Source of the DNA: Streptomyces sp. NBC_00425
GTDB taxonomy: Bacteria > Actinomycetota > Actinomycetes > Streptomycetales > Streptomycetaceae
Assembly: GCF_036030735.1 (NCBI RefSeq)
Contig: NZ_CP107928.1
Location: 1-64,000 of the forward strand
Length of the DNA: 64,000 bases
Reading direction: 5' to 3'
How positions within the stretch are numbered: the stretch's first letter is position 1; every line of letters starts with the position of its first letter. The notes beneath the pieces were generated by a model. It saw only the letters and a program-made list of their open reading frames with translations. It did not search any database and was not told the origin of the DNA. The position numbers and the translations under genes were made by a program. Positions 41,566 to 50,103 of this stretch are shown here, piece by piece.

Positions 41566-43175
41566 AGGGGCAGGTTCCCGTGCTTGCGTCCCGGCAGCGG
41601 CACGTGTTTGGAGCGCAGCATGGACAGGGCGGTGATGAGCCGGGAGCGGGTGTCGGCGGGGTCGATCACGTCGTCCACGAGGCCGCGCTCGGCCGCGTAG
41701 TAGGGGTGCATGAGTTCGGTCTCGTAGTCCTTGATCTTCTGTGCGCGGACGGCGTCGGGGTCGTCGGCGGCGGCGATCTCCCGGCGGAAGATCACGCCTG
41801 CGGCGCCCTCGGCGCCCATCACGGCGATCTCGTTGGAGGGCCAGGCCAGCGCGATGTCGGCGCCGATCGAGCGGGAGTCCATCACGATGTACGCGCCGCC
41901 GTAGGCCTTGCGCAGGACGAGGGAGATGCGGGGCACGGTGGCGTTGCAGTAGGCGTAGAGGAGTTTGGCGCCGTGGCGGATGACTCCGCCGTGTTCCTGG
42001 TCGACGCCCGGGAGGAAGCCGGGCACGTCGACGAGGGTCACCAGCGGCACGCTGAAGGCGTCGCAGAACTGGACGAAGCGTGCGGCTTTCTCGGAGGCGT
42101 GGATGTCGAGGACGCCGGCGAGGGCGGCGGGCTGGTTGGCGACGATGCCGACGACCTGCCCGTCGAGGCGGGAGAACGCGCAGACGACGTTCTGCGCCCA
42201 GCCGGCGTGGACTTCGAAGTACTCGCCGTGGTCGACGACTTCGGCGATCACCTCGCGCATGTCGTACGACTGGTTGGGCTGGGCGGGGACGAGGTCGAGG
42301 AGGCGGTCGCAGCGGCGGTCCGCGGGGTCGTCGGCGTCGGCCGGCGGGGGCAGTTCGCGGTTGTTGGACGGCAGGTACGACAGCAGGTAGCGGACGTCCT
42401 CGAGGCAGCTCTCCTCGGTGTCGTAGGCGAAGCCGGCGACGCCGGAGACGGCGGCGTGGCTGTCGGCGCCGCCGAGTCGTTCCTGGGTGACGTGTTCGCC
42501 GGTCACGGCCTGCACCACGTCCGGTCCGGTGATGAACATCTGTGAGGTGCCGCGGACCATGAACACGAAGTCGGTGAGGGCGGGCGAGTAGGCGGCGCCT
42601 CCGGCGCAGGGGCCGAGCACGACGGAGATCTGGGGGATGACTCCGGAGTTGCGGACGTTGCGGGTGAAGATGCCGCCGTATCCGGCGAGTGCGGTGACGC
42701 CTTCCTGGATGCGGGCGCCGGCGCCGTCGCACAGGCCGACGACGGGGGCGCCGGCGGCCTCGGCGAGGTCCATCACCTTGTGGATCTTCGCTGCGTGGGC
42801 TTCGCCGAGTGCGCCGCCGAAGATGCGGAAGTCGTGGGCGTAGGCGAAGACGGTGCGCTCGTGCACCCGGCCCCAGCCGATGACCACGCCGTCGCTGTGC
42901 GGTTTTTTGAACTCCAGGCCGAATCCGGTGGCCCGGTGCCGGCGCAGTCCTTCGATCTCGACGAACGTCCCTTCGTCGAAGAGGAGCCGCAGGCGTTCGT
43001 GGGCGGTCAGTTTGCCTTTGTCGTGCTGGGCCCGGGTGGCCTGCTCGCTGGGTCCGCGGGCCACCTGCTCGCGCAGGGCGACGAGTTCGGCGGTGCGCTC
43101 GCGCAGCGAGGTGGGGCGGGTCGTCGCGGGTTTCGGCGGCGCCTGCGCACCCCTCACCGGCCTTTCGTCGGTCAT
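41562..43175 (-). CDS. Acyl-CoA carboxylase beta subunit (carboxyltransferase)
   Basis: A 537-aa carboxyltransferase of the PccB/AccB type. It has GKLTAHERLRLLFDEGTFVE, LCDGAGARIQEGVTALAGYG and VLGPCAGGAAYSPALTDFVF (the first acyl-CoA-binding loop, oxyanion G-G-A-A), and later ITLVDVPGFLPG-like VTLVDVPGFLPGVDQEHGG, AYGGAYIVMDSRSIGADIAL and GAEGAAGVIF. It carboxylates acetyl- or propionyl-CoA with a biotinylated alpha subunit encoded elsewhere. It gives malonyl-CoA for the PKS at 54173-57133, whose AT looks malonyl-specific. The start at ATG 43175 is the likely one. Confidence 0.92.
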   Translation of the reverse strand: MTDERPVRGAQAPPKPATTRPTSLRERTAELVALREQVARGPSEQATRAQHDKGKLTAHERLRLLFDEGTFVEIEGLRRHRATGFGLEFKKPHSDGVVIGWGRVHERTVFAYAHDFRIFGGALGEAHAAKIHKVMDLAEAAGAPVVGLCDGAGARIQEGVTALAGYGGIFTRNVRNSGVIPQISVVLGPCAGGAAYSPALTDFVFMVRGTSQMFITGPDVVQAVTGEHVTQERLGGADSHAAVSGVAGFAYDTEESCLEDVRYLLSYLPSNNRELPPPADADDPADRRCDRLLDLVPAQPNQSYDMREVIAEVVDHGEYFEVHAGWAQNVVCAFSRLDGQVVGIVANQPAALAGVLDIHASEKAARFVQFCDAFSVPLVTLVDVPGFLPGVDQEHGGVIRHGAKLLYAYCNATVPRISLVLRKAYGGAYIVMDSRSIGADIALAWPSNEIAVMGAEGAAGVIFRREIAAADDPDAVRAQKIKDYETELMHPYYAAERGLVDDVIDPADTRSRLITALSMLRSKHVPLPGRKHGNLPL

Positions 43176-43252
43176 GCTCAATGGAAGGCCCCTCTTCGAC
43201 ACGGGTGCGCCGGCTCGGGTGGGTGGCGCGGCACCGAGCGTCGATCCGCCGC

Positions 43253-44662
43253 CTAAAGCCGGGGTTGTGCGAGCTCGCCGGTCGTCTGCGCGATGGTCGG
43301 GGCGGGTGTGCCGGGGCGCCGGTCGCGCAGGAGGAGCAGTGCGGCGGCGGTGAGCAGGGCCGGGAGCAGTGACATCGCGGCCAGGACGCCCCATTGGGCG
43401 GTGGCGCTCTGGTGGGCCGCCTGCCCGGTGGTGGAGGGGGTGTAGCCGAAGGGCTGGAGCGCTACGAGGGCGACCAGGAAGGGTCCGGCGGCGATGCCGA
43501 GGGCCTCGGCTGCGCTGAACAGTCCGGACAGCGCGCCGACGCGGTTGCGGCCGGTGTGCGCGCTGTCGTGGGCCGTGGTCTCGGCCAGCATCGCGTAGAG
43601 GAAGAGGAGTTGGCCGGCGTGTGCCGTGCCGATGATGAGCAGCACGGCGGGTGCGTACGGTGCGGGCAGGGCGGGCGCGGCGGCCAGCAGCAGGCAGCCG
43701 CCGGCGAAGAGGGCGCAGGCCGTGCGGAGTCCCGCGCGGTGTCCGTGGCGGGCGGCGAAGCGGGTCCACAGGGGGACGACGAGCAGGTTGGGCAGGACGA
43801 ACGCGGCGACGAGCAGGGGTGTCAGGTCGGGGTCGTGCAGGATGTGTTCGGCGAAGTACGGTCCCGCGGCGAGCAGGCAGCCGGTGGCGGCCATCTGGAG
43901 GGCCGTGGTGCGCAGCAGGGCGGCGAAGGCGGGGATCTCGCGCAGCAGGGCGAGCCGGCGTGCGGGGTGGGCGCCGTCCGCCGTGCGGGGTGGGGCGGGG
44001 GGTGCGGGCGGGGCCGCGGGGCGTGTGTGGGCGGGGCGGGTGTGGGCGGGGCGGGTGTGGGCGGGGCCGAAGGCGACGGCCAGGGCTCCGGCGGCCATGA
44101 CGGCGGCGCCGAACAGGCCGGCCCAGCGGTGTCCGGCGAGGCTGCCGCCGTCCGCGTCGGCGATGGCGGGTCCGGCCGAGCCGATGGTCAGGGCGGCCAC
44201 GGCGATGCCCGCCACCCGGCCGCCGACCAGCCGGGTCCGTTCGCGCGGGCTGTCCGCGAGGTCGGCGGGGAGCGCGGCGTAGGCGGCCTGGAAGAAGGCG
44301 AAGGCTGTCGCGGTGAGGAGGAATCCGAGGCCTGTCCAGGCCGCGCCCGCGGCGCCGTCGGTGACGCCCGCGAGCATCGCGGCGAATCCGGCGGCGGCGC
44401 CGAGGCCGCCGGTCAGGATGTGGCGTCGTCTGCTGCCTCGTCTGGCGTGGGTGCGGTCGCCGGCGCGGCCGGCGAGGGGGGTGAGCAGCACCGCCCACGC
44501 TTTGGGGATCAGGACGACGCATCCGGCGAGGGCCGCGCCCACGCCGAGGGTGTCGGTGAGGTAGGGGAGCAGCAGGAGCCCTGGGAGCGTCGTGAACGCG
44601 CCAGTCACCAGGGCCCCGCAGGCATAGCCGATTCGCAGCCGGACGCTGCTGGGGGTGGGCAC
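43253..44662 (-). CDS. MFS transporter (exporter)
   Basis: A 469-aa twelve-helix transporter with hydrophobic segments along its whole length (VTGAFTTLPGLLLLPYLTDT; AAVMAAGALAVAFGPAH; PALLTAAALLLLRDRRPG). The pattern resembles the glycoside-pentoside-hexuronide/MFS_2 family, with AGRAGDRTHARRGSRRRHIL as the basic loop between helices 2 and 3. The central cytoplasmic loop holds three copies of HTRPA encoded by a 15-bp repeat. The GTG at 44662, with GGAG 7 bases upstream, is chosen over the nearby GTG at 44668. In its context, divergent from a LuxR-type regulator, it may export the cluster's product. Confidence 0.85.
   Translation of the reverse strand: MPTPSSVRLRIGYACGALVTGAFTTLPGLLLLPYLTDTLGVGAALAGCVVLIPKAWAVLLTPLAGRAGDRTHARRGSRRRHILTGGLGAAAGFAAMLAGVTDGAAGAAWTGLGFLLTATAFAFFQAAYAALPADLADSPRERTRLVGGRVAGIAVAALTIGSAGPAIADADGGSLAGHRWAGLFGAAVMAAGALAVAFGPAHTRPAHTRPAHTRPAAPPAPPAPPRTADGAHPARRLALLREIPAFAALLRTTALQMAATGCLLAAGPYFAEHILHDPDLTPLLVAAFVLPNLLVVPLWTRFAARHGHRAGLRTACALFAGGCLLLAAAPALPAPYAPAVLLIIGTAHAGQLLFLYAMLAETTAHDSAHTGRNRVGALSGLFSAAEALGIAAGPFLVALVALQPFGYTPSTTGQAAHQSATAQWGVLAAMSLLPALLTAAALLLLRDRRPGTPAPTIAQTTGELAQPRL
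44025..44068. repeat. 15-bp minisatellite inside the MFS gene
   Basis: The 15-bp unit GTGTGGGCGGGGCGG is present nearly three times in tandem (44025-44039, 44040-44054, 44055-44068). Because the unit is a multiple of 3, it keeps frame and gives HTRPA repeats in the loop of the transporter. Confidence 0.85.
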
Positions 44663-45035
44663 TTTCACTCTCCGCGGGATAAGGAATCGGGCACGCAAGA
44701 ACGCGACCGAGGGTGTGCGCGGGGCGGCCGGTGCGCCAGTCGGGGTTTCCCCTGAGAGGAACTCCAGGAGCGCGGGTGGGGCGGAGAGCGTGAAAGGTTC
44801 AGGTAAAGCATGCCCGCATCTGTTCGCATCTGTTCTCCCTTCAGATGTCAAAGCATTCGGGAGACCTTCGCTGTCCGTGTCGTGGGGCCGTTCAGGGTTC
44901 TCCCCGACATTTCGGCAGGGCTCCGCGCCCGGGGCGGACTTTCTGCCAGGCAAGGTGTGGACAGCGGCCGCGACTTGGCCGGCTCCTCGGGGCGGGGCAC
45001 TCTTTCCTGGCGGATATTCGCGCAAGGAGGTTGTC
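44663..45035. promoter_or_regulatory. Divergent promoter region between MFS transporter and LuxR regulator
   Basis: 373 bases. The centre (about 44810-44880) is less GC-rich and should carry the promoters. The right end has AAGGAGG 6 bases before the GTG at 45036. No clear operator repeat was seen. Confidence 0.45.
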
Positions 45036-47444
45036 GTGCCGGAAGCGGCGCCAGTGCCTGGAGCAGCGGCCCGGCTCGGGGGTCCGGTGTTCCTGCGGGA
45101 TGCCGAACTGGGCCTGTTGCGTGGGTGGTTGACCCTGTCGGGGCAGAGCCCGCAGGTGGTGCGGGTCAGCGGTGAGCCGGGGGTCGGCAAGTCCCATCTG
45201 CTGCGTCGCCTGGTCCGCTCGGCCCGGCGGGACGGCTGGACGGTCGCGGCGGGCCGGATCCCGCGCGGCGGCGGAACGCGTCCGCTGGAGGTGGTCGTGG
45301 ACGCGCTGGACGACGTCCTGGCCCGGGCCGACGGCTCGCTGTTCGAGCAGCTCGGCGCGGCGGCCACCGGGCGGCTGGCGGCGGTCTTCCCCTCGCTGCA
45401 CGGCCCGCAGGCGGCCGACGGGACGGCCCACGCGATGACCGGCGGGATGGCCGACGGGGCGGCCGGCCACTACGGCCTGTTGCGGGCGCTGCGCGCCGCC
45501 GTCGCCCAACTGGCCTCGGGCCGGGGCCTGTTGCTGGTCCTGGACGACGCGCACCGGGCCTGCGCGCTCACCACGGACTTCATCGAGTACCTGGTGCGCT
45601 GTCCGCCGAGGGCTCCGGTGCTGACCGTCTTCGCGCACCGTGCGGTCCCCGCGGACCGGCATCTGACGGCCCTGGCCTACGAGGCCCCGAACCTGCACCA
45701 TCTGCGTCTCGCGCCGCTGTCCGACGACCGGATGCGGGCGCTGCTGCCCGCGGGGCCGGGCCCGGTGGCGGTGGCCGTGGCGCTGCGTGACGCGGGCGGG
45801 GTGCCGGGGCTGCTCGGCGGGGCGGGCGCGGGCGGGCCGTCGTGCGGAACGGGCGGCGGCGCGGGTGCCGGCGGGGCGGGCGGCGGCGTGTACGGCGTGC
45901 TCGAAGTGGCCACCGGTGTACCGCCGTCGGCCGCCGCGGCGCGGGGGCTCGATCTGCACTGCCTGTCGTCGCTGGGCTGGCGCACCGCGTGTGCGGCCGC
46001 CGTGGTCGGCGACTCGTTCCTGCCGTCGGTGGTCGCCGCGACGGCCCAGCTTCCCGAGTCCGACGTGCTGTGCGCTCTGGACGCGCTGCACGCCGAGAGT
46101 CTGGTGGTGCCGGACGCGCACGGGCGGCGTTTCCGCTTCGTCCGGCCGGCCGTCCGGGCCCGGATCCACCATGCGTCGGGGGCGGGCTGGCGGCACGCGG
46201 CCCGCCTGCGGGCGGTCGCGGCGCTGCGCGCGGCCGGGGAGACGCTCGCGCTGGCGGCGCATCTCGTCGACTGCGACGCGCTGACGGCGGACGACGCGGG
46301 GGTGCTGGCCCAGGCGGCGCGCGAGACGCTGTGGCGCCAGCCGGCCCGGGCGGCCCGGGCGCTGGCCCGGGCCGGTGCGGTGCTGGGCGATCCGGTGGAG
46401 CCGGCGCTGTGGCGGGCCGAGGCGCTGGTGCTGGCCGGGCAGCCGGGTGCGGCCGAGCGGCTGTACGCCGCGACGTGGCACCGGCTGCCGGCCGCCGCGG
46501 ACGCGACCGCCGCGGACGCGGTGCTGTGGCGGGTGCGCGGGCTGCGCGGGCTCGGCAGGTACGCGCAGGCGGGGGCGCTGCTCGACGCGCCCCCGCGCGG
46601 CATGGAGGCGGGCGACGGAGGGCGGGGGGTGCGGGCCGAACGGCTGGCGCTGGCCGTGGAGATGGCTCAGCTCGGCGTGAGCGCCGGGGCGGGAACGGTG
46701 GAGCGCGCCGTGCGGGCGGTGTCCGAGGACGTCGAGGCGGGGCCGGGGCTCGCGGTGGCCGCCCTGCTCGGCGCCGCGCACGTGCTGGGCGGCGCGACCG
46801 CCGCGGCGCGCGATGCGGCCGATCGCGTGGACCGGGCGCTGGGCGCGGGCGCGGCGGGAGCGGACGCGGGCGCAGGGCCCGCCGGGGGGACGCCGGGCGG
46901 CGCGGCGGAGGGCGCGCACTGGGTCGACCGTCTGGAGGCCTGCCGGTGGCTGGGCGAGACGGAACTGCGTCTGGGCATGCCCGGGCGGGCCGCTCCTCGA
47001 TTCGAGCGGGGACTGCGCGCGGCTCTTTTCCTCGGCCACGGGCATGCCATTGCCCCGTTGGCTCTCGGGCTCGCGCGCACCCGCAGGGAATGCGGAGACC
47101 AGGACGCCGCACAATTCCCGGGCGAACTCGCGGCCGCCGTCTCGGCCGGCCACGGGAATTCATGGATGCTTTCCTTCGCGAACGGGATCGCCGAGGAAAA
47201 GAAAGGCCGCTCTTCCGGTCGGCCCGCCAATTCTCCGCTCGCGGCGGCGAGTGCCCGGGAGACGGAGATCGCCCATCTGGTTTCCGCCGGATACACGAAC
47301 CAGCGCATTGCCGCTCACCTCGGCATCAGCACGAAAACCGTCGAAACGCACATGAGCCGCATATTCAAGAAACTCGGAGTAAATTCTCGGGCAGAAGTCG
47401 CTCATGCGGTCGGCCGCAGCGGGACCGGGCCGGGCGCCCCGTAG
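45036..47444 (+). CDS. Large ATP-binding LuxR-family (LAL-type) regulator
   Basis: An 802-aa protein. Walker A GEPGVGKS is at residues 46-53 and Walker B LLLVLDDAHRAC near 165-176, typical of an AAA/STAND ATPase. The long helical centre follows, and the LuxR HTH is at the C-terminus (about 735-795): ASARETEIAHLVSAGYTNQR, IAAHLGISTKTVETHMSRIF and KKLGVNSRAEVAHAVGR. Many pathway activators in Streptomyces have this layout. The GTG at 45036 has AAGGAGG in an ideal position, although the open frame begins further upstream. It likely activates the locus that includes the divergent MFS and the downstream operons. Confidence 0.88.
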   Translation: MPEAAPVPGAAARLGGPVFLRDAELGLLRGWLTLSGQSPQVVRVSGEPGVGKSHLLRRLVRSARRDGWTVAAGRIPRGGGTRPLEVVVDALDDVLARADGSLFEQLGAAATGRLAAVFPSLHGPQAADGTAHAMTGGMADGAAGHYGLLRALRAAVAQLASGRGLLLVLDDAHRACALTTDFIEYLVRCPPRAPVLTVFAHRAVPADRHLTALAYEAPNLHHLRLAPLSDDRMRALLPAGPGPVAVAVALRDAGGVPGLLGGAGAGGPSCGTGGGAGAGGAGGGVYGVLEVATGVPPSAAAARGLDLHCLSSLGWRTACAAAVVGDSFLPSVVAATAQLPESDVLCALDALHAESLVVPDAHGRRFRFVRPAVRARIHHASGAGWRHAARLRAVAALRAAGETLALAAHLVDCDALTADDAGVLAQAARETLWRQPARAARALARAGAVLGDPVEPALWRAEALVLAGQPGAAERLYAATWHRLPAAADATAADAVLWRVRGLRGLGRYAQAGALLDAPPRGMEAGDGGRGVRAERLALAVEMAQLGVSAGAGTVERAVRAVSEDVEAGPGLAVAALLGAAHVLGGATAAARDAADRVDRALGAGAAGADAGAGPAGGTPGGAAEGAHWVDRLEACRWLGETELRLGMPGRAAPRFERGLRAALFLGHGHAIAPLALGLARTRRECGDQDAAQFPGELAAAVSAGHGNSWMLSFANGIAEEKKGRSSGRPANSPLAAASARETEIAHLVSAGYTNQRIAAHLGISTKTVETHMSRIFKKLGVNSRAEVAHAVGRSGTGPGAP

Positions 47445-47501
47445 GCGGCCGGGAACGGCCGGATACCGCCGCCGCCGCGGGCCGGCGGCGGCAGAGGCAG
47501 C

Positions 47502-47539
47502 GCCCCGCCGCACGGCACACAGGTGCCGCACAGCGGGGC
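47502..47539. terminator. Bidirectional hairpin terminator
   Basis: Nested stem: GCCCCGC (47502-47508) with GCGGGGC (47533-47539), and inside it CGGCAC (47513-47518) with GTGCCG (47523-47528) around ACAG. It lies between the plus-strand LuxR gene and the minus-strand small peptide gene, so it may serve both. Confidence 0.6.
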
Positions 47540-47661
47540 GTCATGAGCGGCGTCGCGCGGAGGGGGGTCCGGGAGCCGGCCTCGGACTCCACCGTCTCCC
47601 CCATGCCCGGCGGCCGCCTGGAGCCACGCCGTTCAGGGTGTCGTGCACCGGACCGCGCCGG

Positions 47662-47856
47662 TCACGGGCAAGCGGAACCCCACTGGTCGTCTTCCGGGCA
47701 CATCGAGGTGTCCCCCGTCAGCACCACGATGAGAGGCGAGAGACCGACCGACACATCCGGAGTTGACGCCTCCGCCAAACCTGAACCAAGACTTCCCAAA
47801 ATCACAAACGACGCGCACACGGCCGCTGCCGTTTTGGCGAACATGCCCTTGTTCAT
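47662..47856 (-). CDS. Small secreted peptide, 64 aa
   Basis: The start MNKGMFAKTAAAVCASFVIL gives a signal peptide (basic start, hydrophobic run to LGSGLAEA) with a cleavage site after AEA around residue 30. The mature part would have about 34 residues, STPDVSVGLSPLIVVLTGDT then SMCPEDDQWGSACP, with two Cys that could form a disulphide. AGGGGG sits 7 bases before the ATG. It diverges from the HTH regulator gene at 47990 with 133 bases between starts. Precursor-type peptides next to regulators can be signals or small structural peptides; no RiPP enzyme is nearby. Confidence 0.65.
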   Translation of the reverse strand: MNKGMFAKTAAAVCASFVILGSLGSGLAEASTPDVSVGLSPLIVVLTGDTSMCPEDDQWGSACP

Positions 47857-47989
47857 CGTTGCCCCCTATTTATGCTTGGCTTCTCCACGCAGAAGACTGC
47901 CCTGCCGCTCCAGCCGCTTCCAAGCGATTCTCGATGACGTAAAGTTGCATGACAGCTTTTCTCTTTGCGTACGGGGGTGCGACAACGTA

Positions 47990-49027
47990 ATGCAAGAAGG
48001 TTCTCTTTCCGGGCCGAACTCCAACGAACTCGACGGCATATGCGCGACCGCTTACCAGAAGGCGGTCACACTCGGGCGGTTCGACCGCGAGCAGATCGCC
48101 CGTGCGCTGGGCACGTCGCTCGAGGTGGCCGTGCGGGTCGAGCAGACCCTGACGGAGTTCAGCCTGCTGCATCCGATGCCGGGCGAGCCCGAGACCCTCA
48201 TGCCGGTCAGCCCCGAGGCCGCCGCGGCCGATCTGGTGGGGCCGACCGAGCAGCAGATCCACGAGCTGCAGCAGGCGGTCACCGACGTGCGCACCCGGAT
48301 GCGCTCGCTGCAGCCCGCCTACTTCGAGAGCCGCAGACGCCGCAACCAGGCCGAGGCGTTCGACGTGATCAGCGACATCCGGGTCCTGCAGGCCATGCTC
48401 GACGACTGGGGGGCGCGCTGCCGCACGGAGATCCTCACCGCGCAGCCGGGCGGCCCCCGCCCGCCCCGGTATCTGGAGAACGCGCGCCCGCTCACCCTGG
48501 CCCGGCTGGCGCGCGGCGTGCGGGTGCGGCATCTCTACCAGCACACCGTGCGCAGCGACCTGACCACGACGTCGTACATCCGCGCGGTGGCCGCGGCGGG
48601 CGCCGAGGTGCGCACCACGGACGAGCTGATCGACCGCATCATCATCTACGACCGCGAGGCGGTGTTCCTGCCCGAGCACGTCGAGGACCGGCCGCCGGGC
48701 GCCGTCGTCGTGCGGGAGCCGACCCTCGTGGCGTTCCTGTGCAAGGTGTACGAGCATCTGTGGGACACCGGCACGGCGTTCACCCCGGGCTCCACGGCGC
48801 AGACCCCCGTCGCCGACGACCTGAAGCGGTCGATCATCAAGCTGATGGCCCAGGGCCACAAGGACGAGCTGGTCGCGCGCCGGCTGGGCATGTCGGTGCG
48901 CACCTGCCGGCGGTACATCTCGGAGATCATGGAGCAGGTGGAGTCCTCCAGCCGGTTCCAGGCGGGCGTCAACGTGGCGCTGGCCGGGCTCCTCGACGAG
49001 GGCGGGCCCGGCCTGCCGGCGGAGTAG
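47990..49027 (+). CDS. LuxR/TrmB-type HTH transcriptional regulator
   Basis: A 345-aa protein. The N-terminal region reads as a TrmB/PadR-like wHTH (GRFDREQIARALGTSLEVAV, RVEQTLTEFSLLHPM), the middle is a helical/PLD-like sensor (VRVRHLYQHTVRSDLTTTSY; DREAVFLPEHVEDRPPGAVV), and the C-terminus is a LuxR-type HTH (KLMAQGHKDELVARRLGMSV, RTCRRYISEIMEQV). Such regulators occur in natural product clusters. It diverges from a small secreted peptide gene and is followed by the AfsA-family gene. The ATG at 47990 begins the ordered domain; the frame extends upstream without gene character. Confidence 0.8.
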   Translation: MQEGSLSGPNSNELDGICATAYQKAVTLGRFDREQIARALGTSLEVAVRVEQTLTEFSLLHPMPGEPETLMPVSPEAAAADLVGPTEQQIHELQQAVTDVRTRMRSLQPAYFESRRRRNQAEAFDVISDIRVLQAMLDDWGARCRTEILTAQPGGPRPPRYLENARPLTLARLARGVRVRHLYQHTVRSDLTTTSYIRAVAAAGAEVRTTDELIDRIIIYDREAVFLPEHVEDRPPGAVVVREPTLVAFLCKVYEHLWDTGTAFTPGSTAQTPVADDLKRSIIKLMAQGHKDELVARRLGMSVRTCRRYISEIMEQVESSSRFQAGVNVALAGLLDEGGPGLPAE

Positions 49028-49133
49028 GTGCCGCGCAGCAAGCTGTCAGCGGGCGGGGCTGGCCGGGCGTGGCCGAATCCGTGCACCCTCGACGCATCGT
49101 GTTGCGAGCACGGTCCGTACAGAAGGGGGAAGT

Positions 49134-50096
49134 ATGGAGCGCGCGCCCGGCGCAGGCCGGCGGCGGACGGCGGGGACCGTCCGGCACCTCGTCCACCGCC
49201 CGCGGTCCTGGCTGCATCCCGTCGCCGCGGCGCCGGACGTCGAGGAGGAGTTCGTCCTGGCCGGCGAGCTGGCCGACGGGCTGGGGCCGTTCGGCGAGCG
49301 GGCCGGCCGTCACCACGATCTGCGGGCGGCCGCCGAGATGGTCCGCGAGGCGGGCGAGTTCATCGGGCACACGCACTTCGGTGTGCCCGCGGCCCGCGTC
49401 GGCGTCTTCTACCGCTTCGACCTGCGCGCCGACGACGTCACGCCCTGGCGGGTGCGGTCCTCCCCCGCCCCCCTGGACCTGCATCTGCGCGTGCGCCCCG
49501 ACAAGGTGGTCGACGGCGTGCCCCGGGTCCTGGAGTTCGCCATCGCCCCGCGCATCGACGACGTGCCGTGCGGCAGCGGGAGCGCGAGCGTGGTGTTCCT
49601 GGCGCCGACGGTGCACCGCGGCCACCGGGAGCGCTCCCGGGCGGCCCTGGCCGCCGCGGCGGACGCCGCCTCGGCCACGCCGGCCGCGCCCGGGCCGGGC
49701 GCCCGCGTCGCCCCGGCCGACGTGGGGCGCCACCTCGTCGGCGACGTCCTGCTGCGCCGGCCGGTGACGCCGTGCCCGGGACAGCTGGCCGTGGACGTGG
49801 CGCTGCCGCCCAGCACAGTCCCCGCGCACGCGCTGCTCCTGGAGGCGGTCCGCCAGACGGCGCTGCTGACCGCCTGGCGGGCGTACGCCCTCAAGCCGGC
49901 GCACAGCACTCTGGGCGCCCTGCGCGTGCACTTCCGCGGCTACGCGGACCCGGAGCTGCCGATGCGCTGCACGGCCGTGTGGGACCGGCTCGGCAAGGAC
50001 GCCGACGGGCGGCGTCTGACGCCGGTCACGCTGAGCCTCGTCCAGGCCGGCAGCGCCGTCCTGGAGGCCACGGCGTCGGTGGTGGAGGACCTGTGA
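49134..50096 (+). CDS. AfsA-family protein (gamma-butyrolactone/butenolide biosynthesis type)
   Basis: A 320-aa protein with the two hot-dog-like AfsA repeats. The first has VRHLVHRPRSWLHPVAAAPD, REAGEFIGHTHFGVPAARVG, and the second has GDVLLRRPVTPCPGQLAVDV, LLLEAVRQTALLTAWRAYAL. AfsA condenses a beta-ketoacyl-ACP with dihydroxyacetone phosphate to start gamma-butyrolactone signal synthesis. GAAGGGGGA is just before the ATG at 49134. Identity to AfsA seems low, so another acyl/glyceryl-type condensation linked to the tetronate pathway cannot be excluded. No TetR-type receptor gene is present in the window. It converges with the PPTase gene at 50104. Confidence 0.8.
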   Translation: MERAPGAGRRRTAGTVRHLVHRPRSWLHPVAAAPDVEEEFVLAGELADGLGPFGERAGRHHDLRAAAEMVREAGEFIGHTHFGVPAARVGVFYRFDLRADDVTPWRVRSSPAPLDLHLRVRPDKVVDGVPRVLEFAIAPRIDDVPCGSGSASVVFLAPTVHRGHRERSRAALAAAADAASATPAAPGPGARVAPADVGRHLVGDVLLRRPVTPCPGQLAVDVALPPSTVPAHALLLEAVRQTALLTAWRAYALKPAHSTLGALRVHFRGYADPELPMRCTAVWDRLGKDADGRRLTPVTLSLVQAGSAVLEATASVVEDL

Positions 50097-50103
50097 CCGG
50101 GAG

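Noticed and set aside
45842..47989. Upstream extension of the HTH regulator frame
   Set aside because: It overlaps the LuxR regulator in another frame and is Arg/Gly-rich filler; real protein begins at 47990.
49028..49133. ScbR/ArpA-type autoregulatory element upstream of the AfsA-like gene
   Set aside because: No inverted repeat of the expected type was seen in the 106-base gap.
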